A stretch of DNA of 64,000 nt. Source: Russula earlei. Taxonomy: Eukaryota > Basidiomycota > Agaricomycetes > Russulales > Russulaceae. The stretch spans positions 1 to 64,000 of the forward strand of contig JAGFNK010000018.1 of the NCBI GenBank assembly GCA_025769875.1, written 5' to 3'. Below are positions 22,752 through 32,601 of the stretch, piece after piece (within the stretch, counting starts at the first letter, position 1; each line of letters begins with the position of its first letter). The position numbers were made by a program, and so were the translations under genes. The notes under the pieces were generated by a model. It did no database searches. It was not told the origin of the DNA and saw nothing but the letters and a program-made list of their open reading frames with translations.

Positions 22752-23960
22752 TCAATATTCAGTAAAGTCCTCCTTGTAGGGGCTGATGTGTTTTGTTGCT
22801 CCGGAGTCATAGAGTTCGACGCGGACTCCGCCTCCCTGAGTGGATTGCCTGGTTGACGCCGCAGCCATCTCCTCCATGTCGCGTGCGTGCATCATGTCGT
22901 TTGCTCCGCCGAAAGAGGGGTCCAGGTCGGCGCCGGAGGTGTGTGCGCTGCCCTCTGCCTCCTCGGCCAGCCAAAACCCGTCTGCTTCGACTGTCTCGTC
23001 GATGATGGCATTTGCTGACCCTACAGGCCTGTTCTCTGATCGAGTGGGTGCCGGGGTGCTGGTGGATGTGGATGTGGGCTGCGCTGCCGCGTTCTCCTCC
23101 TTCTTTGGGGAGCGGCACTCATGCGCCCAGTGTCCCTGCTTTCCACAATTGTGGCATTTCCCTTTGCGACACTTCTTCTTGGTGCCGTCGGACCCGTGAG
23201 CAGCGAGAGCTTCGTCCGGTTGCTGGTCCTTTTTGCCTGAGCTTTGGCCTTGGTGACTGTGCCCATGGCGGGTCTTTATTCTGTCTGCCTCCTCGCAGAT
23301 GGAGTCGATGAGGGAGTCCATGGGCACCTTGCAGGTGCTGTTAGTGAGTCGGGCCACTGTCATTAGTCCTGACGCGAAGCGCGCCAACTCATCCGGAATA
23401 CTGCGGAGGACGGTGCATTGGTATTCGGCGTCGGAAATGGTGACCCCGGATGCACTGAGCTCTTCACGCTTGAAGCGGAGGTCCTGAAGGAAGGTTCGGA
23501 TGTCCGTGCCTTTAGCACAGCGACTGTCCAAGAATGCCTGGAGGCGGTCGCTTTGTGCATATTCACTCTTCACTTGGTACTCCTGAGAGACCTTCTCCCA
23601 ACACTGCTGTGCTGTAGGGAGATTTGCTAAACGTACTGCAACTGCGTCGGGCAAACGTTGACAGAGCAGGAAGCGCCCTATACGGTCGTTGCGGTCCCAA
23701 GCCTTCATGGCCAAGTCCTCGTCCTCGGTCGGGGTCTTAGGTTTGGCTGGGGCAGGTCGCGGGCTTGTTCCATCATAGTACCCCCACTGGTCCGTGGCTT
23801 CCATGGCTTGACGGAACCGCATGGTGAAGACAGCCCAGTTCGATCCATTCAACTCGAGGTGGGGGATAACTGCTGGCAGCTGATCAAAAGTTCCGGGGGT
23901 GGGTGTTGGCACCGTGGAGGTGGCAGAAGACGTTGAAGCAGATTGAGGTCCAGGGCCCAT
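22752..23960 (-). pseudogene. gag: Copia F gag and protease
   Basis: Starts with ATG (MGPGPQSAS) a few bases after the primer site. It has the UBN2/copia Gag fold pattern (LNGSNWAVFTMRFRQAM, YYDGTSP) and a basic linker. A CCHC knuckle follows (CHNCGKQGHWAHEC), then a Thr/Pro linker and the protease active site YDSGATKHI. The frame is closed by TGA at 22752-22754, where a Trp (TGG) would fit EDFTEYWP, a single transition. Gag, protease, integrase and RT would otherwise form one polyprotein. Confidence 0.93.
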
Positions 23961-23964
23961 AACC
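23951..23964 (-). promoter_or_regulatory. Copia F primer binding site
   Basis: Minus strand GGTTATGGGCCCTG beside the 5' LTR; half initiator tRNA-Met type. Confidence 0.82.
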
Positions 23965-24489
23965 TGTAGAAACTAAACAGTCTATTTGGGGTATGGAAGG
24001 GTTGTTATGCATGAGTGTATGCAGCATCGAAGAGGACCTGCACGTTCGCACACATGGGAATCACTGAATAATGTAACGACTGTACTCAGTGACTCGCGCG
24101 CGTGAGTGATCACTTGGGATATATATTTACCTGAATAATGTAACGACTGTACTATTCAAGTATGAGCTTTATGGAACGAAAGGAACGATAAGTAAGTGGA
24201 AACACACCTCAGTGACTCGCGCGCGTGAGCGATCACTGAGGAGCAAGGGTAAACTATCTACTCATTTAAGTAGGCAGGAGGTAAGCGAATGGTATCCAAA
24301 TGATGGAACGTCAGTCGACCCAATCAGCGTCTTCGTCAATTGACTAGACTAGGTACGAACTGAGTGTAAATAACTAGTTCTACTTGGAGGTGCTAAGAGC
24401 AGTCCTGGGTATAGATCCCGAGTGAGGGGATCCCTCACTCGGCTTCGTGTGCTTGCGATCGAGCTCACCCGCGGTCGGGAATCACAACA
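23965..24489 (-). repeat. Copia F 5' LTR
   Basis: 525 bp, uninterrupted. A TATATATTTACC-like A/T block (24119-24131) may be the promoter. CTCAGTGACTCGCGCGCG and its inverse lie at about 24208-24240. Confidence 0.93.
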
Positions 24490-25127
24490 GGCACCCCAAA
24501 ACGTGAACATCCAACGAGTGAAACATCTAGCTACAGTGCATGAGGTTCCACTGTCCAAGTTTCAAGACAATCCATTGAGAAATGGTTGTGACATGGCAGT
24601 ACAAAATTTCGCACGCAGCTCGGCACCCAAAACTCGAAACTTCAAAAACTGAATATTAGGCTCCCATATTTTCGCTGCTCCTAGATACAGTATATAAGGT
24701 CCCACTGTCCACGTTTCAAGGCAATCTGTTGAGAAACAGTTGAGATATGGCAGATCGAAATTTCGAACTCAGATCACACCCAAAAACCAAAACTTCAAAA
24801 ACTAAGAATCAGACCCCAACTCTTGGGCTGCACCTAGATACAGTACATGGGATCCCACTGTTGAAGTTTCAAGTCAATCGGTTCAGAAACAGTTGAGATA
24901 TGGCAGTTCAAAGTTTTGCACTCATGTCACCACCCGAAAATCAACATTTCAAGAACTAGATATTAGGCTCCCATATTTTAGCTGCACCTAGATACAACAT
25001 ATAAGGTTCTACTGTCAAAGTTTCAAGGCAATCTGTTGAGATACTGTTGAGATATAGCAGTTTTATTTTCGCACTCAAAATGACATCCAAAAATGGCAAG
25101 TGCAAGGTCACGTGAAAACGACAGTAA
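24490..25127. repeat. Fold-back right arm, segment 3, with mirror tandem array
   Basis: Reverse complement of 14077-14720, including the four 154-bp units. It ends GAAAACGACAGTAA, after which copia E sequence resumes. Confidence 0.87.
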
Positions 25128-25854
25128 GCAGAGCTTCACTCTACCCTCCCTATTTCACTTCTAGGACTCTTCAACAACTTCTGCTCTTGCCCAAGCAGTA
25201 AAATGCGTCATCAATGTCCCTCATCACTATCTAAGGCTGTCCCAGCCTCCACTGGTGTCCAAAACACTTCTCAGACGACTCCTACAGCACCTCAGTCTGC
25301 CTTCATTGCCTCAGCAACTTCCCTGTTCTCTGCCACCTCTTCTGATGCTCATATCTCATCTTGGAATGCAGATATTGGTGCCTCAGCTCATATGACATTC
25401 AATCGCCACTGGATTCATAATTTCACACCTCATCGAATCCCAATTCGCCTTGCTGATGGGTCTGTAATATATTCTGAGGGAATCGGGACTGTCAGGTTCA
25501 ACCCTTTGGTGGAGGGGCAGGAACTTGCTCCTATAGAGTTCACCAATGTGCTCTATGTTCCCTCTGTATCTAGTAACCTCCTCTCTGTGCTTTCCCTCAC
25601 AATGAGTCGCCATTTTATCACTGTCATTCAAAAGGACACTCTACACTTCATCAGGAATGACAGGATCATGTTCCAAGCAAAGGTATCTACCTCCAACTCA
25701 GCATTTCTACTGGGGGAGACCATTCCTGTTGAGCACCATGCCTCCCTCTCATCCACCAGCACTCTCCCAATGAATCTGGACCTCTGGCATCGACGCCTTT
25801 GCCATCACCACCTGGCAGGTGTCAAGAAGCTGCTTTTAGGTAACCTGGTGACAG
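25128..25854 (+). pseudogene. pol: Copia E protease and pre-integrase part
   Basis: The frame is open from the fold-back edge. A first ATG at 25203 (MRHQCPSS) is not a natural start, since gag should lie upstream. Protease motif: WNADIGASAHMTFNRHW, with Ile in place of the Thr/Ser of the catalytic D-T/S-G. The flap-like region PSVSSNLLSV follows, then the pre-integrase block LDLWHRRLCHHHLAGVK. The frame is cut by hAT J2 after NLVT and continues at 27281 without loss. Gag is missing, and the DIG change would disable protease. Confidence 0.88.
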
Positions 25855-27280
25855 TAGGGTTTTTCTGGCCCAGCTTGGCCTGAAAGCCCCAGCTTTGGCT
25901 TGGCCTGAGGCGGCTTTGGCTTACTAAAATCCCAGGCCAGGCCAAAGCCGTCAATTACAGCTTGGCTCTGGCTTGGCTTGGCCTGGGCCATGGCTTTTGT
26001 ACGTAAATAAAATGTCGTTGGCCGCCAATGATAGTATGGGAAGATACTAAGCTACTCAGACCAATACATTGTCTCCTCATCGTCGTCAATCAGTAGCCCA
26101 TCCCACGAGAACTCTTCAACATCTGAGTCTCCCGAGTCCCCTCTGGCTGCCACATCGTCCAGCTCTTGGTCGCTAGTTTCCTCAGCTTCTGATATTGATG
26201 ATGGTGCAGGTTCTCAGAAAAGTAAATCATGATGGATCGTGCACTTGATACACTGCAGGGCCTCCACAATGTCACCCTTGAGATGACTGCGTTGTTTTGA
26301 TATTGTAATCCCACCCTGCGAGAACGCGCGTTCACTAGAAACAGATGACGACATAATCACCAGATAGTCCCGCGCGAGGGAGCCCCAAGCACAATGATAG
26401 CGCTGTGAGTTGTACTGTGAAGTTGTTTTAGTCACTTGTATGAGTATTCAATCCAGAATGCTTATGCCCCACCACTGGATTGCTGTCCAGCCTTCTGGAA
26501 CTTGCTCGAGAACATCCATGTACGCATGGTAATCACGGAGCCATGGCCGTTGAGGGTCATCTGGTACATCCAACCCTGTGTCTGCTGCTGTGTCTTCATC
26601 ATCATTGCTAAGCTCTCGAAGCAAAGCGCGAAGTCCCTTGTCCTTTCTTGATGGTGTGGATGGCCTCGTCATAGAATGACCGCTCAATCGTAGCCACCGC
26701 TCTTTGAACTAAGAGCAATTAGCACCTAGACGTAAAAGGGGACTTGAGCATACCTCCTCCTCAACACATTTCAGGACATCGTTGTGGAGATCAGCGGACC
26801 ATTGCTTCTTGAAATATCCCATCTTCTCCTTTGGGTTGAGAACTAGCAATATGTCAGTGATGGATGACAGGGCAAGGGCCAAAAGTCATACTCATGGACA
26901 TGATGTATGCAGGAGACTCTGTAGTTTTCTCATAGTATTCGTCAACCTTCTCACACGCAGCACAAATGGCAGGGGCAAACGGCTCGTATTTTGGACGGTT
27001 GGCACGACTGGACCATGCTCTGTAAAGGGCTTCAAGCGCTGGAATGGCCAGATGAAGAGTTGGAACAATGGTGTGTCCATGCAAAGTTGATAAATTAAAG
27101 TTTGATAATTACCCCAAAAAAAAGGTCAAAGCCATGGCTTGATGGCCCGGCTTTGGCTTTTCAAATCATAGGCCAGGCCAAAGCCGTCATGAAGCCGTCA
27201 CTTTGGCCCGGCTTGGCCCAGCCTATTTTGGCCTGGCTTGGCCCGGCTCACAGCCTGAAGCCGGGCTGGGCACAACCCTA
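25855..27280 (-). mobile_element. hAT element J2, internally deleted
   Basis: 1426 bp with an exact 8-bp duplication GGTGACAG (25847-25854, 27281-27288). Ends are TAGGGTTTTTC and, inverted, TAGGGTTGTGCCC. Subterminal regions of about 150 bp are crowded with GGCTTGGCC/GGCCCGG motifs. It contains only the C-terminal part of a transposase on the minus strand. Confidence 0.92.
26090..27084 (-). pseudogene. hAT transposase C-terminal remnant
   Basis: Three minus-strand pieces read in order. About 26854-27084 has PALEALYRAWSSRA and EKVDEYYEKTTESPAYIMSM. About 26448-26687 has YHAYMDVLEQVPEGWTAIQW. About 26214-26435 has SLARDYLVIMSSSVSSERAF and DIVEALQCIKC, the conserved hAT family dimerisation domain. 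Frameshifts and an intron-like gap near 26700-26850 separate them. The N-terminal BED finger and the first catalytic Asp are absent. hAT transposases cut and paste with 8-bp duplications, matching the flanks. This copy could not supply transposase. Confidence 0.88.
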
Positions 27281-28462
27281 GGTGACAGGACTCAGACTTG
27301 ATTCTCATGTTGATCCTGATCCAGTATGTGAAGCCTGTAAAGCTGGGAAGATGCATGCAGATCCCTTCCTGCCTTCATCCTCTAGAGCATCCAGGCCTCT
27401 CCAGCTTATCCACAGTGATGTGCATGGCCCTACAAAGGTCCAAACAGCTCAGGGATATTGCTACTGGGTCACCTTTATTGATGACTTCTCTCGCTTTAAA
27501 GCTGTCTATCTCCTAAAGCACAAATCAGAGACATTCATGGCCTTCAAACAGTTCAAATCTTGGGCTGAGAATGTCACAGGACAAAGGCTAGGCACACTGA
27601 GAGATGACAAGGGTGGGGAGTACATGTCTAGAGAGTTTGACTCTTTCTGCATAGATCATGGCATCCAGAGGCAGCACACAGCTAGGAATCAACCCCAGCA
27701 GAATGGTGTGGCAGAGAGGGCCAACAGGACAATGGAGGAAGGGGTTATCTCTATGCTCTTTGAGTCTGGGATGCCCACATCATTCTGGGGCGAAGCACTG
27801 GCTGCATTCATCTCTGTTAGCAACAGGATCACCACCACAGCACTGAGCAACAGTACTCCTCATGAATCTTTCTATGGGACCAAGCCAGATCTCTCTATGG
27901 TTCGGGTCTGGGGATGTACTGCTTATGTGCTCATTCAGAGGGACAAGAGACCACTTGGAAGCCTAGGAGTGCACATGGAGAAGTGCATCTTCATTGGATA
28001 CCCTCAGGGGTACAAGGCATGGAAATTCTACAATCCTGTCACCAAGAAGGTGATCATTTCAGAAAGAGCTGACTTTGATGAGCGCTTCTTCATGAACAAA
28101 AAACAATCAGCACCCCAATTACCCCCCCCTTGTCTCAATTCATTATTGGACCCCCCCCCCTCCCTTCACATGTCTCCCAGAGACCCTGGACAACTCTCCA
28201 GAGGACTTTTATCGCTCACAGCAGCCAATTCATGGGGGAGATCAGCCTATGTCTTCTGTGTTGCCTTCTGCTCACTCCCCTTCGCCTCCATCATCTCCCA
28301 TGTTCCACACTGCTCATCCAGGCCCTCCCAGAACACCATCTCCATCACCCACACCTCCTCCTGTCATCCCAGCTGCCCCTCGTCGCTCTCAGCGCCTTAG
28401 GCGACCTAGGGAAGAGTGGCTACCTGAGCAATGGGTCGTGCCACAGCACTACATGCAGATCA
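27281..28462 (+). pseudogene. pol: Copia E integrase part
   Basis: Continues the protease frame across hAT J2. The zinc-binding pair CEACKAGKMH is followed by the DDE core: LIHSDVHGP, LRDDKGGEYMS, QQNGVAERANRT, all catalytic residues intact. MPTSFWGEALAAF and VRVWGCTAYVL follow. A frameshift lies near 28125-28162, where two runs of C (8 and 12 bases) sit. The tail resumes in frame 2 as a Pro/Ser-rich linker ending RRSQRLRRPREEWLPE. The reading frame is then cut by copia H at GATCA (28458-28462). Confidence 0.92.
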
Positions 28463-28709
28463 TGTTGGACGTGCAGCCGCTAAGTGCTGCGCAAACGGAC
28501 AATCCGGACCGTATGTGTAAATAATTCGAATTTTGTTATCGTTTGTTTTCCCTCAGTCTTTTACACACAAGACTGAGGTCAGTACTACACCTTCCTTTAC
28601 ATTCCTTTATAGCTAATACTGTACATAGCCCTTATTCCATAGGTTAGCATACTAACCTGAATACAGTCTTTTACACACAAGACTGAGCCCTTATTCCATA
28701 GCTCCAACA
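28463..28709 (+). repeat. Copia H 5' LTR
   Basis: 247 bp, TGTTGGACGTGCAGCC...GCTCCAACA. It contains a repeated CAGTCTTTTACACACAAGAC block (about 28553 and 28666). Confidence 0.93.
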
Positions 28710-28724
28710 GATTATGAGACCTGG
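28710..28724 (+). promoter_or_regulatory. Copia H primer binding site (half elongator tRNA-Met)
   Basis: GATTATGAGACCTGG. Its complement includes GGTCTCATAATC, like the anticodon stem-loop of elongator tRNA-Met, unlike the initiator-type sites of E, F and G. Confidence 0.7.
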
Positions 28725-28778
28725 TTGTCCCTGACATCACGAACTCCCACCAGCTTCCAAATCGCGTAACGAAACACC

Positions 28779-29958
28779 ATGAGCGCCCCCACAGCAACCA
28801 CAAACGTCGCGCCCTCAAGAGGCAGCCACGCTCCCACCGTAGGAGCCGCGGGAAAAACTTACATGGGCGGCCAACACGGTTACGACGGACCACTCTTCGA
28901 AGGTGGCACGGTCGCATACACACAATGGAAAGCTAAAATAGAGGCAGTATTCAAAGTAAATGGCTTAATGGAAATCTTAAAACAGACATACTCAAAACCA
29001 GACCTCAGCAATTACCCGAGCAGCTTCACCGACTGGGAGCAGAAAGATCGCGAAGCGCACGCCCACATTTTACTCACGTTAAAAGGGCACGCTCTCGACA
29101 CTGCCCTAGGCATTGCTGGAGCCAAAAACACTTGGGACACACTCGAAAAGCACTTTGCCGGGAAGGGCGAGCAACGCGTCGCACACCTACTGACGGACCT
29201 ATACCGGGCTACATTCACCGAAATGGAACCCATGGCTCCCCAGATATTACGACAGCTACACACCGCCCGAACCCTCGAGAAATTTGGTTACCCAATAGAC
29301 GAGAAAGTCCTCATCTGGATGCTAATTCTTCGCGCTACCAGAAAAGATGGCCAAACTCAAGGCCACTCTTCACTCGACGCCGCCCAGCCATCTAACAGCC
29401 GAGCACGTCACGGACCGCATCCTCCACGAGGAGCGTTGGATCCGATTGACCAATGACACGGCCACACCTCACCATGCAAAGGCAGCCCAAATGGGAAAGG
29501 ACCGGGAGGCGCAGAACGAGAAACGCACACCGAAGTGCACTCACTGCAGACGCAGGGGGCACAATACACACAAATGCTGGAAAATTCACGGAAAACCAGA
29601 GGACAAAGCAGCAGCAGCTAGGACTGGCACGATCACGCACAACACAGCGATGCCCACGCCCGCTATGACTGGCACGGGTGCGCACAACACAGCGATGCCC
29701 ACGCCCACTATGACTGGCACGGGTGCACACAACGCAGCGACGCCCACGCCCGCTATGACTGGCATGGGTGCGCACAACGCAGCGACGCCCACGACCACTG
29801 GGACCGGCACAAGCGCGCACATCGTAGCGACGCCCACAGCTCAGCTACCAGCCAGCGCTGCCATCACATATGTCCCCACATCCGATAACAGCATCTCATT
29901 ACATCTGGCAGTCGAAGATGAGCCAATCCGCGTGGCCACGACTCAGGAGCAGCTATGA
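28779..29958 (+). pseudogene. gag: Copia H gag
   Basis: ATG at 28779 starts MSAPTATTNVAPSRG. The Gag core (FEGGTVAYTQWKAKIEAVFK, LTLKGHALDTALG) continues to about 29345, where a frameshift moves to frame 1 (LHSTPPSHLTAEHVTDRILH). A CCHC knuckle CTHCRRRGHNTHKC lies near 29537-29578. It is followed by a run of 15-residue repeats and a stop at 29956-29958. A CGA codon would fit there, so Gag probably once continued into protease in the same frame. Confidence 0.87.
29621..29845 (+). repeat. 45-bp tandem repeat inside copia H gag
   Basis: Five imperfect units coding MTGTGAHNTAMPTPT-like 15-residue repeats. Variation is mostly in the third unit position and GAHN/SAHI. Confidence 0.9.
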
Positions 29959-30609
29959 GCCGCTGATCTCAGAGACAGCTGGCTCCTCGACTCTAGAACC
30001 TCGCGCATCATGACATCCCATCGTGATTGGTTCATACACCTCACCCCACTCGCATCACCCATTCTAGTTACCTTAGGCAACAATAGTGCCATAACCGCCA
30101 CCGGAACCGGGCAAATACGAGTCCAGATGCATGCAAACGGTGCGCAGAGTATCGCATTACTCTGCGACGTCCTGTATGTCCCGGACCTCAAAGGGAACCT
30201 CTTATCGGTCTCCCATTTCGTCCAACGTGGGGTGGCAGTGCAATTCCAGGGAGAGACATGTGGAATATACAACAAGAACCAATTGATTTGTGAGGGAACA
30301 TTACACGACAACCTATATATCATGGCCATCCAAACGGTCAAACCCAAGTCAGCAACGCCAGACCTGTCCCTCGCGGAACGCGGCCACAAAACTGAAGCCA
30401 CACTTACTGCGCACATGACAATCTTCCGGGCCTTCTCGGACACATGTGGGAAATCACCCACTAGAACACCCCAGTTTTCCGACTGGGCAAAAACGGAACT
30501 GCGGGAACACGCTGGCGGGCTGAAGTGCAAATCGGAAGTGCCCCAGCACCTCCAACCGCACACCGCACGCGTTGAGCCCACAACCAGCCAATGCTTGAAG
30601 ACCCTCTGA
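29959..30609 (+). pseudogene. pol: Copia H protease and pre-integrase remnant
   Basis: Same frame as the gag end. The active-site loop reads SWLLDSRTSRIM, where Gly of D-S-G is Arg (one G-to-A change). A recognisable GNNSAITATGTG, LLCDVLYVPDLKGNLLSV and GIYNKNQLICEGTL follow, as in the copia protease to pre-integrase link. The pre-integrase LGH box and zinc-binding Cys pair are gone, and unrelated-looking sequence fills in to the stop at 30607-30609. Not functional. Confidence 0.82.
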
Positions 30610-31862
30610 TTAGATGGAGGGGGCGATCACACCGGGCGAGAAGCACAAACATCCCTAGCTGAAAGGGGATGCATGCATCAAATTAACACCCCGGGTATGC
30701 CACAACACATCAAAGTCGCAAAACATGCGACCCGACACCTCTTAATAGGGTCCGAGCGACGCGTACAGACACAAAACCATCCACGCGCGCCTTGGACAAC
30801 TTGACACTCGAAGAGGCACGGAGCAGGGACAACCCCGACCCCTCTCAGCCGCACGTCCTCGGAACGCGCGCGTCTGCACACGCCCTGGAGAAGAGACCCA
30901 CCACGCTGACCCGAAGGTCGCTGGTGCACACGTTCCCGGGCCACGCATATCACCAGCAGGCATACAAGCCTGCACATCTCCCCACCCCCCGCACCCTTCA
31001 ACCCCGTGCCGTCATATCCGACGAAGGGGGCCCCACATCGCGCATCAAGCGCATGATCCTTGAATTCGACGACGCAGTCGAAAGAGTCGAAAAAGGGGAA
31101 ATGAGAGCGAAGTTGAGGGGGCGGCGAAAGCGGAACCAGCAGACAACGCGGAACAGCCACCGCACATGAAGCCGCAAGGTGTCAGAGCAGAGGAGCCCCT
31201 GCCCGCTCAGCCTGAAACAGGCAGACAACGCGGTGCAGGCGCCGCGCGCCGAACCACAGGGCGTCATAGTGGACGCGATTCCACCTGCTCAGCCTGAAAC
31301 ACCACAAAGTCAGCTCACAATTCACAAGGCAGAAGACTCGCCTGCGCAATCCGCCACGGGACCACCAAAGCGCATCACATGCACGCTCACACCCGACCAA
31401 GGCGATGAAGCGGAGGAGCCGAATGAAGGAGAAGCGGAAAAGGCATCGCATGCCGAACTGCAAGACACACAGCAACGCAATAACAACGCACCCGAGGACC
31501 AAGATTCCTCACAATCTGAAATGTGCCCCAAATGCGCCACACGCGCACCCGTCCGCGACAAGGATGCTTGCCATTCCGCCGTCCCACATGAGCACCAAAT
31601 GAAACGTACCGAGCAGGGAAATGTGGCACACATAATGTTGCCAGCTAATCCCAAGTCCTATGCCGAGGCGACAGCCCGTGCAGATTATGCAGAGTGGGCA
31701 AAGGCACGCAACGAGGAGAAACACATTCCCAAAACCGTGCCGCGCCCGCAGAACGGAGACACAGCGGGGAAGCGAAGAGACCTTCCTAATAAAGAGGGGG
31801 TCAAACCACAAAAACCAAAAATGCAAGGCCCGCGTCATCACGCAGGGACTCACCTAAGTTGA
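30610..31862 (+). pseudogene. Copia H integrase-to-RT linker remnant, heavily deleted
   Basis: Frame pieces recall an integrase end (GCMHQINTPGMPQHIKVAK, in which the QNGVAER catalytic Glu is Lys) near 30665-30745. The next piece is a post-integrase segment (AYKPAHLPTPRTLQPRAVIS, near 30960-31025). A 228-codon acidic linker from 31179 to 31862 contains NPKSYAEATARADYAEWAKA, the start motif of copia RT. After this the RT catalytic part is missing. These similarities are by eye and weak individually, but they occur in the right order. Confidence 0.6.
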
Positions 31863-32159
31863 GGACAACGACCCCGACGAAATCATGCTGCCAGAATACA
31901 GGCACCACCTTGCACCCTGGCCCTCACCGCAGAAAGGAGTCTAGCAGTCCATCAGATGGACAACAAGTCCACCCGCCTAAACGGAGAACTGACGAACGAG
32001 ACCTTCTTGAAAGCGTGCCCAGGGAATAACCACCAATGCACGCGCAACCGCGTGACCCAGTACGCCCGAGGTACGAGCGACCACCGCCCGACCTTCCAGC
32101 GCGACCCCGGCATCCAGCCGATCTTGGTCGGACACGTCGACCCCGATTGGACCAGCAAA

Positions 32160-32594
32160 GCCCATTCTGGACTTCATCTTCATGTTGACAGGCAGAGCCA
32201 TAAACTGGAGCCAAAAGAAGCAAGCCCTGGTTGCACCCTTGAGCACCGAGGCAGAGCACACTGCGGGCGCACACGCCGCCGAAGAAGCTGCCAGGCTGAG
32301 GCAACCACTCACTGGATTGGGCCAGAAGACCCATCTCCTCACAATCCCTCATGTTCATGTCGACAACCAGCCGACCATTGCCATTACCAGGAACCCCGAG
32401 TTCCACAACTGCACCAGAACACACCGAGGTGTGACACCATTATCTTGCAGCAGAATGTCGACTTGCAGGGGACCGATCTCGCCTACACTCCATCAGAAGA
32501 GCCAGTAGCCAATGTATTGAAAAAGGGTCCCAGCTGCGAGAAGCACAAAGGTCTCGCGATGGAAATGGGAGAGAACGCGCGCCACTCGGGCTGA
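32160..32594 (+). pseudogene. Copia H RNase H remnant
   Basis: One frame (about 32166-32508) reads GRAINWSQKKQALVAPLSTE, AEEAARLRQPLTGL and VHVDNQPTIAITRNPEFHNC. This is the C-terminal RNase H block of copia elements (SWxSKKQ...STTEAEY, DNQSAI). It starts abruptly and lacks the first Asp region, so an internal deletion joined linker to RNase H. A polypurine tract GCTGAGGGGGCG (32590-32601) precedes the 3' LTR. Confidence 0.75.
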
Positions 32595-32601
32595 GGGGGC
32601 G

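Larger units (their letters stand above)
18583..24489 (-). mobile_element. Copia element F, almost intact, minus strand
   Basis: LTRs at 18583-19497 and 23965-24489 (both 525 bp after removing the solo LTR in the left one) and an exact GGCAC duplication (18578-18582, 24490-24494) bound it. It has a half-tRNA primer site, a polypurine tract and one gag-pol frame broken by a single TGA and a single frameshift. By eye the LTRs differ at about 15 of 525 positions, mostly C/T or G/A and often at CpG. Confidence 0.95.
14076..25127. mobile_element. Fold-back element with about 1.74-kb inverted arms, interrupted by hAT J1 and copia F
   Basis: After removing J1 and F, 14077-15823 is the near-exact reverse complement of 16224-16283 joined to 17537-18582 and 24495-25127. 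The arms begin TTACTGTCGTTTTCA at both ends and enclose a loop of about 400 bp. No convincing target duplication flanks it, and copia E's gag is missing at this point. It could be a large-TIR DNA transposon carrying a gene fragment or a non-transposon palindromic duplication. No transposase is visible. Confidence 0.75.

Noticed and set aside
29392..29837. Cys/Arg/Val-rich minus-strand frames with regular repeats
   Set aside because: Antisense reading of the 45-bp tandem repeats in copia H gag.
29621..29845. Possible CRISPR-like array
   Set aside because: Direct 45-bp repeats without spacers, inside a coding frame of a eukaryotic retroelement.
30610..31180. Separate host gene inside copia H
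   Set aside because: The pieces follow the order of copia integrase end and linker and lie between H LTRs; decay explains the frames better.
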